A DNA stretch of 64,000 nt, from positions 142,549-206,548 of the forward strand of contig CH002797.1 of assembly GCA_000149265.1 (NCBI GenBank), in the 5' to 3' direction. Numbering within the stretch: position 1 is the first letter of the stretch; the number at the start of each line of letters is the position of its first letter. Below are positions 1 to 11,195 of the stretch, one piece after another. A model generated the notes under the pieces. It did not search any database, was not told where the DNA came from, and worked only from the letters and a program-made list of their open reading frames with translations. The stretch comes from Ciona savignyi (taxonomy: Eukaryota; Chordata; Ascidiacea; Phlebobranchia; Cionidae). The position numbers and the translations under genes are program-made.

Positions 1-580
1 TTGCTCGGTCAGTAAACAACCTATGTTTAATTAACAGTTTATTTGGCATCGTAATTTTTATTTTGTTAATAACGTAAACGCCGTTCACACACTGGCAATC
101 GTCAGATCATCTCGCGCCCATCGTCTGGTTACCCAAGCTCTTGTAGTTTGTTTTGTATGAATATGACTTTTATTTAATTTTGGTAAATCATATAAGGTTT
201 AAAACGAACTTATAAAAATATTTATATTTAACTTGGTAAATTATATTAGTCCATTGCGTTCAGACAATGAACGTCAAGTGCATTGGCGGAAAACACAAGA
301 GACCAGCTATTCGAAACGAAAACCCATAAGCTAAAATGCAGTCAGACTTATAGCTTCGACAACTTCAAATATTAATTCGTGTAAGAAATTCCTCATGGGC
401 AGCCTATATCTTATCAAAGACTCTAAAAGCATTCGCCAACTCTTGATTTCTCGAACACTCGGTCTCTCTTTGATTCACGACATCAGCTATTTTCGTTTGT
501 CCTCGTGCTGCAATGTTATGTATTTTCACCAAGAACAATTTCAAACCCTTTCTAGTCACAATAAACGCATTTTAAACTAG
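1..580. repeat. Composite dispersed repeat containing a SINE body
   Basis: The first ~53 bases recur almost exactly at 20,312-20,363. The similarity continues through a SINE body (motif GGCAATCGTCAGATCA) to about 580 and 20,800 respectively. A short open frame at 395-580 lies inside this repeat and is not taken as a gene. Confidence 0.75.
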
Positions 581-882
581 ATAGTTCGTGTTAGCCACCA
601 CTATTTATAAAACCAATTATCACCGTAAACTATATGTTTCTGCAAGCAGAACAATGGGTTCCCGAGTTACCAATCCAAACTGTATGTTTTGGGAATGAAG
701 TATTTACGTTGGTAAAGACAAAAAATAATAAAAACAATTAAAAAATGATTTCATTTCCTAAATGTTCAACTCTATGGAAACAAGGCGATGTCTGTCGGAC
801 ATGACACAAAAATAAAATAAACAGAGTAAAATCAAAAAGTAATCCCTTCGGATTCAAGCCGTAATAAGCATTATTTCCTTAC

Positions 883-1233
883 TTTTCCAACGGTTCAAAA
901 AGTCTTTTAAAATGATCCAAGATAGATTTCGTGTCGTTCGGTCGTTTTATTAACATTTCTGTTTGATGGCGGAATAATTCCTTAAGCTGGAGAGCCGTTT
1001 GCAAAGAATTTCTAATTAACAGTTTGCTCTTTTCATTAAAGTCCAGATTATTTTTGTTGCCATCCTTTTCCGGGGGCTGAGTGTGTTTGGTTTCCACAAT
1101 ATGCTGGGTTGTCGTGGGTTGATTTGTTGTCGTGGGGGTTGTAACTTTGGTCTGCCGCAATTGTGCCGCACTTGTTGTTGTGTCAAGGACGGTCTTTTCG
1201 CGCAGTTTCACAATTATCTTCCCATTATCGTAT
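883..1233 (-). CDS. Duplicate of FUT8 exon 2, probably from a tandem FUT8-like paralogue
   Basis: An open 351-nt stretch is bounded by a good acceptor (TTTCCACAG at 1,234) and donor (GTAAGG at 882). It is about 90% identical in protein to exon 2 of the FUT8 gene at 6,626-11,195, with roughly a dozen substitutions and no stop. It encodes a Thr-rich stem (TTTSAAQLRQTKVTTPTTT) followed by a helical stretch ending SILDHFKRLFEPLE. Its phases (one base in, two bases out) fit FUT8 exon 1 and exon 3 exactly. No other FUT8 exon is visible near it, so the rest of a paralogue may lie left of the window. It could also be a displaced exon fragment or a second haplotype placed in tandem by the assembler. 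Exon identity is seen in sequence; the paralogue is inference. Confidence 0.65.
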
Positions 1234-1401
1234 CTGTGGAAAGAAGATGGCGTCGATTACACAGATGTAGATATTGCTTTGTGTTGATGCTTTGATTGTA
1301 TCGTGACAGTTGAATTATTTTCACGCATATTCTCCGTTTAATTCTTTACATATACAGTGCATGGTCACAGTGCACAATACACACGTATGCGCCAAACTTA
1401 T

Positions 1402-2945
1402 TTATGGGTCCCATTTAAAAAATTGGGACACATATTGGTTTTGTCCGTTTTTTTTTCGTTTTTTTTCGTCAAACGCTTGACAGGCATGGCATGTCGCCCC
1501 GACATCTATCAGAAGGAATAATGGAATCGCAATGAGACTTCGCCATTTGTTAGACAACATGGTCTAGATGAACAGAAACCAACATTTTGGGAGGGAAATA
1601 AAACCAGGGGAATTCCCCTGGGACGTTAAAAACCAAAACGCTATTTTTTTCTAAAATAATAGCTATTTTGGGCATAGCGCTTGAACGACAGCTCCAATTT
1701 GAATCAAATTTGGTGAAATGTAAGTGCATTAGTCACTGATTTAACACTTAGAAGAAATTAAAAATTTACCTAGGGAAATACCCTAAACAATAAGATTTTG
1801 TTCTCAAATCATGATTGTGACAAGCACGCCATGTCGCCCCGACATACATCTGAAGAAATAATGGAATCGCAATGAGACTTCGCCATTTGTTAGACAACAT
1901 GGTCTAGATATACAGAAACCAAAATGTTGGGTGATAAATTCAGGGGAATTCCCCCGGAACGTTACAAACCAAAACGGTATTTTTTTCTAAAAAATGTGAC
2001 TTTTTTGGACATAGCGCTTGAACGGAGGTTACAATTTAAATAAGATTTGTGGAATATAAGTGCATTAGGCACTGATTTAACACTTCGAAGAAATAAAAAA
2101 AGTACTTAGGGAAATACCCTAAAAATAAGATTTTGTTCTCAAATCATGATTGTGACAAGCATGCCATGTCGCCCCGACATCTACCAAAAGGAGTAATGAA
2201 ATCGCAATGAAAATTTGACATTTGTAAGAGAACATAATCTAGATACGAAGAAACCCAAATTTTGGGAAAAGAATCAAGGGGAATTCCCCTGAGACGTTAA
2301 AATCCAAAAGGTTTTTTTTCCAATAAATTAGCTTTTTGGGACATAAAACGCTTGAACGGCTGCTCTAATTTTGATCAGATTTGGCGAAATGTTGGACTAT
2401 TAGACACTTTGTGCCAATTAAAAGAAAGAAAACATTTACTTAGGGTAATTACGTTGAAAACGACGATATGTTCCTGAATTATGATTGTGACAGGCATGCC
2501 ATATCGCACTGACAAATCAGACAAGGAGTCGACAAATCAAAGTAAAAGTTTAAGAATTGTTACATAACATGACCCACATATGTAAAACCAGAAACTTATC
2601 TACTAAACCTAGGGGAATTCCCTGAAACCATTAAAAACTAAATCGGGCTGTTTTGGCAATTTAGCTTCATTTCACTTCAGCGCTTGAAAAGAAGGTTTAA
2701 TTGAAAACATTTGTGGTGAAAATGTTCGTAAATTTAAGACGTTTATTCGTTTTTAACTACACATGGAAAAGAAGTTTGGTTTGATAACTCTGGGACCCAT
2801 GCGTTTATGCTTGCAGAAACAAACTATATATACTCGGTGTATAAAATACAAATTGTGGTTAGGGACCCTGTAGCATGAGTATATGGCCTACAACATGTGG
2901 TTTACAAATAGTGGTGGTTAAACACGTGGTTGACACTCTCTAGTT
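1402..2945 (+). repeat. Modular repeat element, copy A (four ~335-bp modules)
   Basis: It begins TATGGGTCCCATTT, with a hairpin in which GTCCCA pairs with TGGGAC, and ends GACACTCTCTAGTT. Inside, four modules repeat at about 336-bp spacing, marked by GACATGGCGTGC-like motifs near 1,482, 1,816, 2,152 and 2,488. Each module has a palindrome of the form AGGGGAATTCCCCT and the phrase ATGGTCTAGAT. No coding capacity is visible. Confidence 0.85.
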
Positions 2946-3130
2946 ATTAATAACTTCTAATGTCCCCAATAATCTGCACAATGTTACCAGGATAGTAGAT
3001 CTGTGTAATAAACGTCAAGACCGCAGTTTCATGAATAACGGATTTGTAAGATAACGAAATAATAATTCATATGGAAAATGCACAGTAACCACCACGATAT
3101 AACACATATACTACAATATAAACTAAAGAG
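2946..3130. other. Unique spacer between the two modular elements, homologous to FUT8 intron 1
   Basis: This stretch matches 10,716-10,905 in FUT8 intron 1 (shared phrases such as AACGAAATAATAATTCATA). It is therefore host locus sequence that was duplicated together with FUT8 exon 2. The two modular elements were inserted on either side of it. Confidence 0.7.
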
Positions 3131-5187
3131 AGTTTCAATCACGTATTTAACCACCACTGTTTGTAAAACACATGTTGTATGCCATATAATTATGCTACTG
3201 CTACAGGGTTCCTAATCACATTTTGTGTCTTATACAATGAATATGAAGTTTTTTTTTTTTTTTTTTTTTTTTTGAATATACGTATGCCATATATTCATGC
3301 TACAATGTCCCTAACCACAATTTGTATTTTATACACTGAGTATGTACTTTGTTTCTGCAAGCATAAACGCATGGGTCCCATAGTTATCAGACCAAACTTC
3401 TTTTCCATGTGTAGTTGAGAAAAGAATAAACGTCTTAAATATACAATCATTTAACCACAACTGTTTTAAGTTAAAGCTTTTTTTTAAGCGGGGGGGTAAA
3501 ATAGAGCTAAATTTTCAAAATACCCCGATTTCATGGTTTTTGGGAAGTCCCCTGGGTTTAGTGAATAATTTTCTGTTTTACATATGTGGGTCATGTGATG
3601 TAACAATTCTTAAAGTTTTATTCCGATTTATCGACTCCTTGTTGGATATGTCAGTGCGATATGGCATGTCTGTCACAGTCATAATTCAAGATCGTATTTT
3701 CGTTTTTAAGGGAATTACCCTAAGTAAATGTTTTCTTTCTTTTAATGAATTGACTAAGAGTGTTTAATGGTCTAACATTTTACCAAATCTGATCAAAATT
3801 AGAGCAGCCGTTCAAACGCTATGCCCCAAAAAGATAATTTATTAAAAAAATGTTTTGGTTTTTAACTCTCAGGGGAATTCCCCTGGATTCATTACCCAAA
3901 AGTAAAGTTTCTGCAATTTAGACCATGTTCTCTTACAANNNNNNNNNNNNNNNNNNNNNNNNNNNNNNNNNNNNNNNNNNNNNNNNNNNNNNNNNNNNNN
4001 NNNNNNNNNNNNNNNNNNNNNNNNNNNNNNNNNNNNNNTTCCATTTCTCTTTTTAGTAGATGTCGGGCGCCATGCCATGCATATGTTGCTATTATGATTT
4101 GAGAAAAAAAAATATTTTTTAGGGTATTTTATTAGGTAATCTTTTTTATTTGTTTTAAGTGTTAAATCAGTGACTAATGCACTTACATTCCACCAAATCT
4201 GCTTAAAATTGGAGAATCTGTTTAAGCGCTATCCCGTAATTATAGCTATTTTTTAAGAAAAAAATACGGTTTTGATTTTTGAGGTCTCAGAGGAATTTCC
4301 CTAAATTTACTACCCACAATTTTGATTTCTGCACATCTAGACCATGTTGTCTAACAAATGTAAAATTTTATTTGCGATTCCATTACTCCTTTTGGTAAAT
4401 GTCGAGGTGAAATGGCATGCTTGTCACAATCCTGATTTGAGAACAAAAACCTATTTTTGGGGGTATTTTCCTAAATAATTTTTTTATTTTTTTAGGTGTT
4501 AAATAAGTGACTAATTACTTACATTCCACCAAATCTGATTAAAATTGGAGCAGCCGTTCAAGCGCTATGCCCAAAAAAACTAAAAATTTTGAAAAAAAAT
4601 ACCGTTTTGATTTTTCACCCCCCAGGGGAATCCCCTTAGGTATATTACCCAAAATTTTGGTTTCTGCTTATCTAGACCATGTAATCTAACAAATGACAAA
4701 GTTTCATTGCGATTCCGTTATCCTTTCTGGTAGATGTCGGAGCCACAATCCATGGTGTCACAATCTTAAGTTAGAAACATATCTTTATATTTATGGTATT
4801 TACCTAGGTTAATATTTTGTTTCTTCTAATTGGTAACGCAGTGGCTAACACTCTACTATTTTACCAAATCTGGTCAAAATTGGAGCAGCCGTTCATGCGC
4901 TATGCCTAAAAACGCTAAAATTTTGGGAAAAAATACCGTTTTGGTTTTTCACCTCCCAGGGGAATTCCCCTAATTATATTACCCAAAATTTTGGTTTCTG
5001 CTCATCTAGACCATGTGATCTATCAAATCACAAAGTTTCATTGCGATTCCCTTATCCCTTCTGGTAGATGTCGGGGCCACAAGCCATGTCTGTCAAGCGT
5101 TTGACGAAAAAAAAAGAAAAAAAAGAAAAGAAAAAAAACGGTCAAAAACAATATGTGTCCCAATTTTTCAAATGGGACCCATAATTA
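3131..5187 (-). repeat. Modular repeat element, copy B (inverted, five modules)
   Basis: It is the reverse orientation of copy A, starting AACTAAAGAGAGTTTC and ending GGGACCCATA. Five modules are marked near 3,651, 4,063, 4,400, 4,735 and 5,068. It contains a poly-T run at about 3,249-3,272 and a 100-N gap. With copy A it forms a foldback of more than 3.5 kb. Confidence 0.85.
3939..4038. other. Assembly gap (100 N)
   Basis: A run of exactly 100 N inside the tandem modules of element B. The length is conventional, and module number here may be wrong. Confidence 0.99.
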
Positions 5188-5390
5188 CTAACTATGTCTT
5201 GGGTTGGAGGAATATCATACTTTTGCACTGAATTAGGATAATATGTTGTAGTAACAAAAATGCTGCATGTTTAAGATCTAATGCTCTTGGGAAGAAAATG
5301 TTCAGCCCGAAAGGAGTTATTTTCACCAAAGAGTTAACAAGGATTTATCAAGGGTTATCTTTATCGAAAGTAAGCAAGGAAATCACTAAA

Positions 5391-5510
5391 ATATATCGCA
5401 AATAGCACAATAGTTAATAATGGGACAAAAAAGAAAAATGAAGAAAGCCGATCAGAAAAAATCCAAAAAATTGAAAAACCGAAACAATTTAAAACTTCAT
5501 GTAAAGAACC
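5391..5510. repeat. Duplicated segment matching FUT8 upstream DNA (11,341-11,455)
   Basis: It shares phrases such as CACAATAGTTAATAATGGG and AAAGCCGATC with the FUT8 5' flank. It is the third collinear piece of the duplication that includes 580-1,390 and 2,946-3,130. Confidence 0.65.
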
Positions 5511-5690
5511 CAGCGGATTAATGGGTTCTACTAAATTGACGGAACGTGTCTATCATACACAACACACTGCAATAGCTCCGGTAACCCGACGATGGGCGCG
5601 AGGTGATCTGACGATTGCCCATGTGTTAACCCCCTTGGTTTTTCCATTCACGAAGATAAACATGAATATCCTATTCTAACATAAGTTTAA
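5511..5690 (+). repeat. tRNA-derived SINE, 3' body
   Basis: It carries the family's diagnostic strings in order: TTAATGGGTTCTACTAAATT, AATAGCTCCGGTAACCCGAC and GATCTGACGATTGCC, ending in AAACATGAATATCC. The tRNA-like head is missing. Confidence 0.85.
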
Positions 5691-5717
5691 AAATCTCTGA
5701 ATAACATTGTTCTCCAG

Positions 5718-5870
5718 GACCTCATGAAACGCGATCTGAAAACCCAAGATGCAATCGAACAGGAAAAAGGACGACTTGTCAAGTTCACAGAGGAGAAGAA
5801 CAATGAGATATTGTCGTATAACAATCAGCTCGCCCAGTTGCAAACCCGGCTTGACCAAGCTCAGAGCTAA
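5718..5870 (+). CDS. Orphan coiled-coil exon, gene unknown
   Basis: A strong acceptor (TTCTCCAG) is followed by 50 codons and TAA. The peptide starts DLMKRDLKTQDAIEQEKGR and ends with a heptad-rich NNQLAQLQTRLDQAQS, so it reads as a coiled coil. A donor-like CAG/GTAGAT follows at about 5,905, so the TAA may be a break in an originally longer exon. It lies between a SINE and the 3' end of FUT8, which is on the other strand. No companion exon was found on either side. I do not recognise the protein. It may be the last exon of a + strand gene or a captured fragment. Confidence 0.5.
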   Translation, partial: DLMKRDLKTQDAIEQEKGRLVKFTEEKNNEILSYNNQLAQLQTRLDQAQS

Positions 5871-6625
5871 GCTGTGAAATGGGAAGCAAGTGGACTCACA
5901 TACAGGTAGATATTCGTATTTAATATTACAATAAAGAAATCAGTTATGCCCAACAAAGTTATTGTATCAATATCAATTAATTTTACCTAAAAAATACTGC
6001 TTGGTGAAATTAATCTAAATATACACATATGTGTATTTAATTTTTTAATTGCATTTAAATTTCCAAATTACATTAACGTAGTTGTATTACAATATAAGTT
6101 ATAACGTTTATCCTAAATAGTAAAGTGTAAGGGGTGTTATCACACAGGTGATTGTCAGATTACCTCGCACTCATTGTTAGGCTACCAGAGCTACTGTTGT
6201 GCATGATTAAGATGTTGCTACTGTTGAACAGAACATCTGGTTCATCCAATGTTTGTGAAGTACATGGCATAAGTACACATTCAACCAATCCGTGGTTGGT
6301 TTTGATCCTAAATAATTGGGCTCCATAATGACCACCCATGCTCCTGCCAATTGGGTAAACATGCTGTGACCAAACTAAAGTCCGAATCAACAGAAATATT
6401 AACTGTTTATGATATGAGATGCTGGTTTGGTGTAAAATCAAAGGTTTAGTTATTTTTTGGTTTCAACAATGAAAACACGAAGCGGGACTTTTGGTAAAAA
6501 GTTGGATATATTGAAAAATTGCACTACAGGGGCCTGTAGATGCTGAGCAGCTGCAGGATGCTCCACACGATGCTGATTATAGAACACTTATATCAATAAA
6601 CAAGCAGATCCTTGTGTCTGTTGGG
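5871..6625. other. FUT8 3' flank, no gene seen
   Basis: AT-rich DNA containing a short SINE body fragment at about 6,127-6,200 (TCACACAGGTGATTGTCAGA). No supported coding exon. FUT8 3' UTR probably occupies the right part. Confidence 0.5.
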
Positions 6626-9600
6626 TCACAGTAGTCCATAAGTATTGTATGGAGCTGGAATGAGAACTTCCTTTACTTTATGCGCTGGGAACAAACCATG
6701 CAGATGAGTTCGTCGGTTGTACCCGCCGATGAGGTAGCCATGCTCCATGAAGAACATGACTTGAAGATCATCGCCGACTCTCAATTCAATTTCGCAAGTC
6801 CATTTCCTCATGTGAGCGAAATATTCGCGCCCTTGTGTGTTATTGCACATGGCGGATGGGGGTGGCTTGTGGTCCATGGTCGCTACTTTCTTGTGGCCGA
6901 TTTCTCCCCAGTAATTATAGGAATCATCCAGGTTTGCGATACTGAACGTCGGGTCCATGGGCAATGTTTGTCGCAGTTCATAAATCGTCCTTCCAACCTG
7001 AAAAATAAAGTTTTAAACAAAAAGGGAATAAATGGTGCAGGTTTGTACTGTTTATGTCAACTTTAATTGAGTTGCTTTGATTTAAAAGATTAAATTCCAC
7101 AACATTGAAGAAGTTGGTCCAATAACAGATGACGGTTCTCCAAATATTCAATGATCGCGCGAATTGCAATTTTTTTACCGAGCCAAGTTTTGCACCCACG
7201 ATGGGCTCGTGTATGGGTCCCGTTAACCATTCGGCCACACGGCCGTACGCAAATCGCCCCTTTTTTATTTATTTAATTATTAAATTTTTTTACCAGGTTA
7301 AGTTTTGAACCCAAGATTGGCTCGTCCCTTACACCGTTTTTTTTATATATAGTTGGCATGTGTATTGACCACGTTAATCTTTAGTCCACACGACCGCACC
7401 ACAAATAGTAACTCACGTTCGAAGAGAGAGTGACCACGATGAAATCGCTATCTTTCAACGCAAGTATGTCGTACAATATGCCCGCTAGTGCGGCGCTGCT
7501 GGATCGGTTCTGGGGATTCCCCGATGATTTCCTAGGAGCAGTGACGAACGTGTAGCTCGGGTACCTGAGTGGTGAATAACATTTGTTCAACCGCGATAGT
7601 GGGTAGTGACGTCACATACTTGGTATTCGCCTCTTTGATCACTTCCGGTTCGTCTGTGGCGAGATAAACACGTCGGATCACTTTATCGCCGGGATGGCGC
7701 ATCTCATAACGGTCGAACCACCGGATCACGTGGTCCATGTACCGTTCCAACGCTAGGGGGGGTGCTTCGGTATGTTTGTCGGTTCGTCTCACGTGGATAC
7801 TGCGGGGAGAGAAGCGTGAGAATATCGATCCGTGGTTTGGTGTTTAAATTCCGCGACTACAAGTGAGGCGCATCAGGGCTCCATGCTGTGGCCATCATGA
7901 CATGGTACGGTCGTGTGGCCGAATGGTTAACGCGACCTATACATGTACCAAATCACATACAAACACGGTCGTGTGGCCGAATGGTTAACGCGACCGATAC
8001 ATGTACCAAATCACATACAAACACGGTCGTGTGGCCGAATGGTTAACGCGACCTATACATGTACCAAATCACATACAAACACGGTCGTGTGGCCGAATGG
8101 TTAACGCGACCGATACATGTACCAAATCACATACAAACACGGTCGTGTGGCCGAATGGTTAACGCGACCGATACATGTATCCAAATCACATACAAACACG
8201 GTCGTGGGGACGATTTCATTATGGGTTCGAAACTAAGCCCGATAAAAATATCTTCTATTAGTGTTCAATTGTAAACTAAATAATATGTTTAAATGTTTCA
8301 CCGAGTAAAATTTCCATGTGCGCCGGTAATAAGCGACAACTTCTCTAAAAGTCATAATGACTTTATGGTGCTCAATAAAATAAATATGCTGCTAAGCATG
8401 GCAAATGGTACGATATGTATGAGCATCTATATAAGCTAATGTGTTTGTACTCAACGGGCGCCAAGCATCAAGCTTGTTCCGCTGATTATCACTGTTACAA
8501 CAGTCAAACCATGTGATTTACACAATCGTGTTAACTGTCGTTACCTCTCAAACGTCATACCCGTTTATTTTAACATTAAACTAATAAACACACAGGTCAT
8601 CAAACTTATTCTTATATGTATGTGATTTCCAGTATAATGTTAGAATATGAAAAGCTTACCCCACTATCGGATGATTAAATCTAATCTTCTTTTTAAACGA
8701 TTCATAATCAGCTAAAGCCGATTTTTGTAGCCGAAGAAAATAACTTATGACGTGTCCTGTCCACCAAACTTTGGGATCAGCGTGTACACGTTGTATGCGT
8801 GGTAGTATCCTATCCGGGACTGTCCCGGGCCTGAATAGTGGGTGGCTCGTGAATGGACCAGTTATATTGAACGTTACCACCTCCTGTGTTCCTATAGTGG
8901 TCAAGTTGCCGAAGAGAGCTGTGACAAACACATATATTATGCGACCGGTTAGCTTGGTATAGGTTAGTACGGCGCATTTTAAGGCGAAAGGTTGCAAGTT
9001 TGAAACTGGTCAGCTAGTCGGTTGTGTCCTTGGGCAAGGCACTTTACGGACATTGCCTGAACCCAGCGGATTAATGGGTTATACTAAATTAATAAAACGT
9101 GTAAATCATACACAACGCACTGCAATAGCTCCGGTAACCCGACGATGGGCGCGAGGTGATCTGACGATTGCCCGTGTGTTAACCCCCTTGGTTTTCCCAT
9201 TCACGGGGATAAACATGAATATATCCTGCCCCCGACCCCTATATGCACGTAACTTATAATAATCCCACTCACGCTTCCAGTGGATAGCTTGCGCAAAATT
9301 AGTTCTATTGACGCAAGTGTCGCTGGCATATTTGAACGTGGACCCCAACCCGGGATAAGTGGTTTGTTGGTTCAAGTCATACTGCATTGATCGTCCTTCA
9401 CCAACCGCTAGGAACATACACGATCCGTAGTCGTGCATCATACATCCAAACCCGCACGTTTTGTGTATGACCGAACAATGCAATTTCTTCGCCTTCGCGC
9501 AATCCTTTGGATTCTGCAAACAAGATTCAATTGATGGATTAAATCTCTCGTTAAAAATGAGGAAATTACCTGAGATTTGTAGATCATGGTTTGGGCGATT

Positions 9601-10906
9601 TTATTCAGTTCCTTTATTTCCTCAAGGTCGCCTTTCGTCAAGATGTTGAGCAGAGTTTCCAAATCGAAGCGAAACGAACTGTGGAAGAATCTTATTTTAG
9701 TTTAGTTTAGCAATCAATTATGGTTTAGGTATAATTAGAAGTGGCCGCTCAACCATCATAAAATAAACAAATATTTATAAAAATTTAAACTATAAGCCTC
9801 GAGCAAAAGTTTGCGGGAAAGGTGGTTAAGACAACTTGGAAATGTCCACGATAAACAAAACTGTATGTGGATAGCTGGATAGTTCATGTTAGCCACCAAT
9901 ATTTCAAACCCCATTTTCACCGTAAACTATATGTTTCTGCATGCAGAACAATGGGTTCCCGAGTTACCAATCCAAACTGTATGTTTTGGCAATGAAGTAT
10001 TTGCGTTGGTAAAGACAAAAAAATAATAAAAACAATTAAAAACGATTTCATTTCCTAAATGTTTAAATTGAATGGAACAAGGCGATGTCTGTCGGACATT
10101 CCTGTCACGAGCGTGACACAAAAGAAAAGAAAAGAAACAGAGTAACATCAAAACTCGTTCCTTTCGGATTCAAGCCATAACAACTTAGTATTATTTCCTT
10201 ACTTTTCCAACGGTTCAGAAAGTCGTTTAAAATGATCCAAGATGGATTTCGTGTCGTTCGGTCTTTTCATTAACATTTCTGTTTGATGGCGGAATAATTC
10301 CTTCAGCTGAAGAGCCGTTTGCAAAGACTTTCTAATTAAGAGTATGCTCTTGTCAGCAAAGTCCAGATTATTTTTGTTGCCATCTTTTTCCGAGGGCTGA
10401 GTGTGTTTGGTTTCCACAATATGCTGGGTTGTCGTGGGTTGAGTTGTTGTCGTGGGGGTTGTAACTTTGGTCTGCCGCAATTGTGCCGCACTTGTTGTCG
10501 TGTCAACGACGGTCTTTTCGCGCAGTTTCACAATTATCTTCCCATTATCGGTACCTGTGGAAACAAGATGGCGTCGAATACACAAATGTAGATATTGCTT
10601 TGTGTGTGATTTTCTATGTTGATTGTATCGTGACAGTTGAATTATATTCACGCATATCCTTCCTTTAATTCTGTACATATACAGTGCATGGCAGCATTAC
10701 ACGTACATGATCAAGCTTATTAATACTTCTAATGTTCCCCAAATATTGTACAATGTTACCAGGATATATTTGTGTATTAAATTTTAAGGCAGCAGTTCCA
10801 TAAATAACAGATTTGTGAGATAACGAAATAATAATTCATAAGGATTATGTACAGCGATCATCACGATATAACGCAAATACTACCATATAAATACGACCAA
10901 AAAGGG

Positions 10907-10943
<37 letters not shown>

Positions 10944-11195
10944 ACTATGTAGAGAGAAAACTATATTCTGGTTATCTTGCATATTTGAATATTTTCAGCT
11001 TATGGAATTTGGTAGACTATTCCATTTAAAAGTATACCATGCTACCTAAGAATAAGTGGCAGCTAAACAAACAATATCATCGACTTACCGGACGATCCTG
11101 TGATAATATAACACCCCAAATATGACGATGAACACTAGTGATCGAAATATCCACTTTGCGCGATATAGATTGCTTATCGCGGCTGCTGAGCTCAT
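6626..11195 (-). CDS. FUT8: Alpha-1,6-fucosyltransferase (core fucosyltransferase)
   Basis: This Golgi enzyme moves fucose from GDP-fucose to the innermost GlcNAc of N-glycans. Eight exons were read from splice sites: 11,195-11,089; 10,554-10,203; 9,678-9,570; 9,513-9,273; about 8,918-8,660; 7,799-7,620; 7,564-7,417; 6,997-6,626. Exon 1 gives a type II anchor (KWIFRSLVFIVIFGVLYYHR). Exon 2 is a Thr-rich stem plus helix. Exon 4 has NPKDCAKAKKLHC and paired cysteines. Exon 6 carries VRRTDK, the GDP-fucose-binding arginine motif, and RRVYLATDEP. Exon 8 ends in an SH3-like domain (GLFPAHKVKEVLI). Length is about 588 residues, near the human 575. Odd points: intron 6 is only 55 nt, and exon 2 is 352 nt, one base too many for the phase left by exon 1. 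The exon 5 start could also be 8,891. Confidence 0.9.
7165..7400 (-). repeat. Two tandem antisense copies of a second tRNA-derived SINE
   Basis: Read on the minus strand, each copy begins with a tRNA 5' half (GGCCGTGTGGCCGAATGGTT) and continues to a B-box-like TTGGGTTCAAAACTTAACC. They lie in FUT8 intron 7. Confidence 0.7.
7907..8270 (+). repeat. 58-bp tandem array of a tRNA 5' half, ending in one complete tRNA-SINE
   Basis: Units start at 7,907, 7,965, 8,023, 8,081 and 8,139, and a truncated sixth at 8,198. Each opens ACGGTCGTGTGGCCGAATGG (an A-box-like tRNA start). Only the last continues into the 3' half with a B box (GGGTTCGAAACTAAGCCCG). It lies in FUT8 intron 5. Confidence 0.9.
8985..9232 (+). 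repeat. tRNA-derived SINE in FUT8 intron 4
   Basis: It reads from the end of the tRNA-like head (GGTTGCAAGTTTGAAACTGG) through GCCTGAACCCAGCGGATTAA to CACGGGGATAAACATGAATA. It abuts the intron side of exon 4. The short open frames here are the repeat. Confidence 0.9.
10914..10942. repeat. (AT)n microsatellite
   Basis: Perfect TA dinucleotide run in FUT8 intron 1. Confidence 0.95.

Noticed and set aside
2946-3130. Central region of a single large foldback transposon
   Set aside because: It matches FUT8 intron 1 DNA at 10,716-10,905, so it is host sequence between two separate insertions.
6680-7066. 128-codon + strand open frame
   Set aside because: It is the antisense shadow of FUT8 exon 8.
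7907-8235. CRISPR-like array or functional tRNA gene cluster
   Set aside because: Units are contiguous with no unique spacers, and only the last has a tRNA 3' half, so neither fits.
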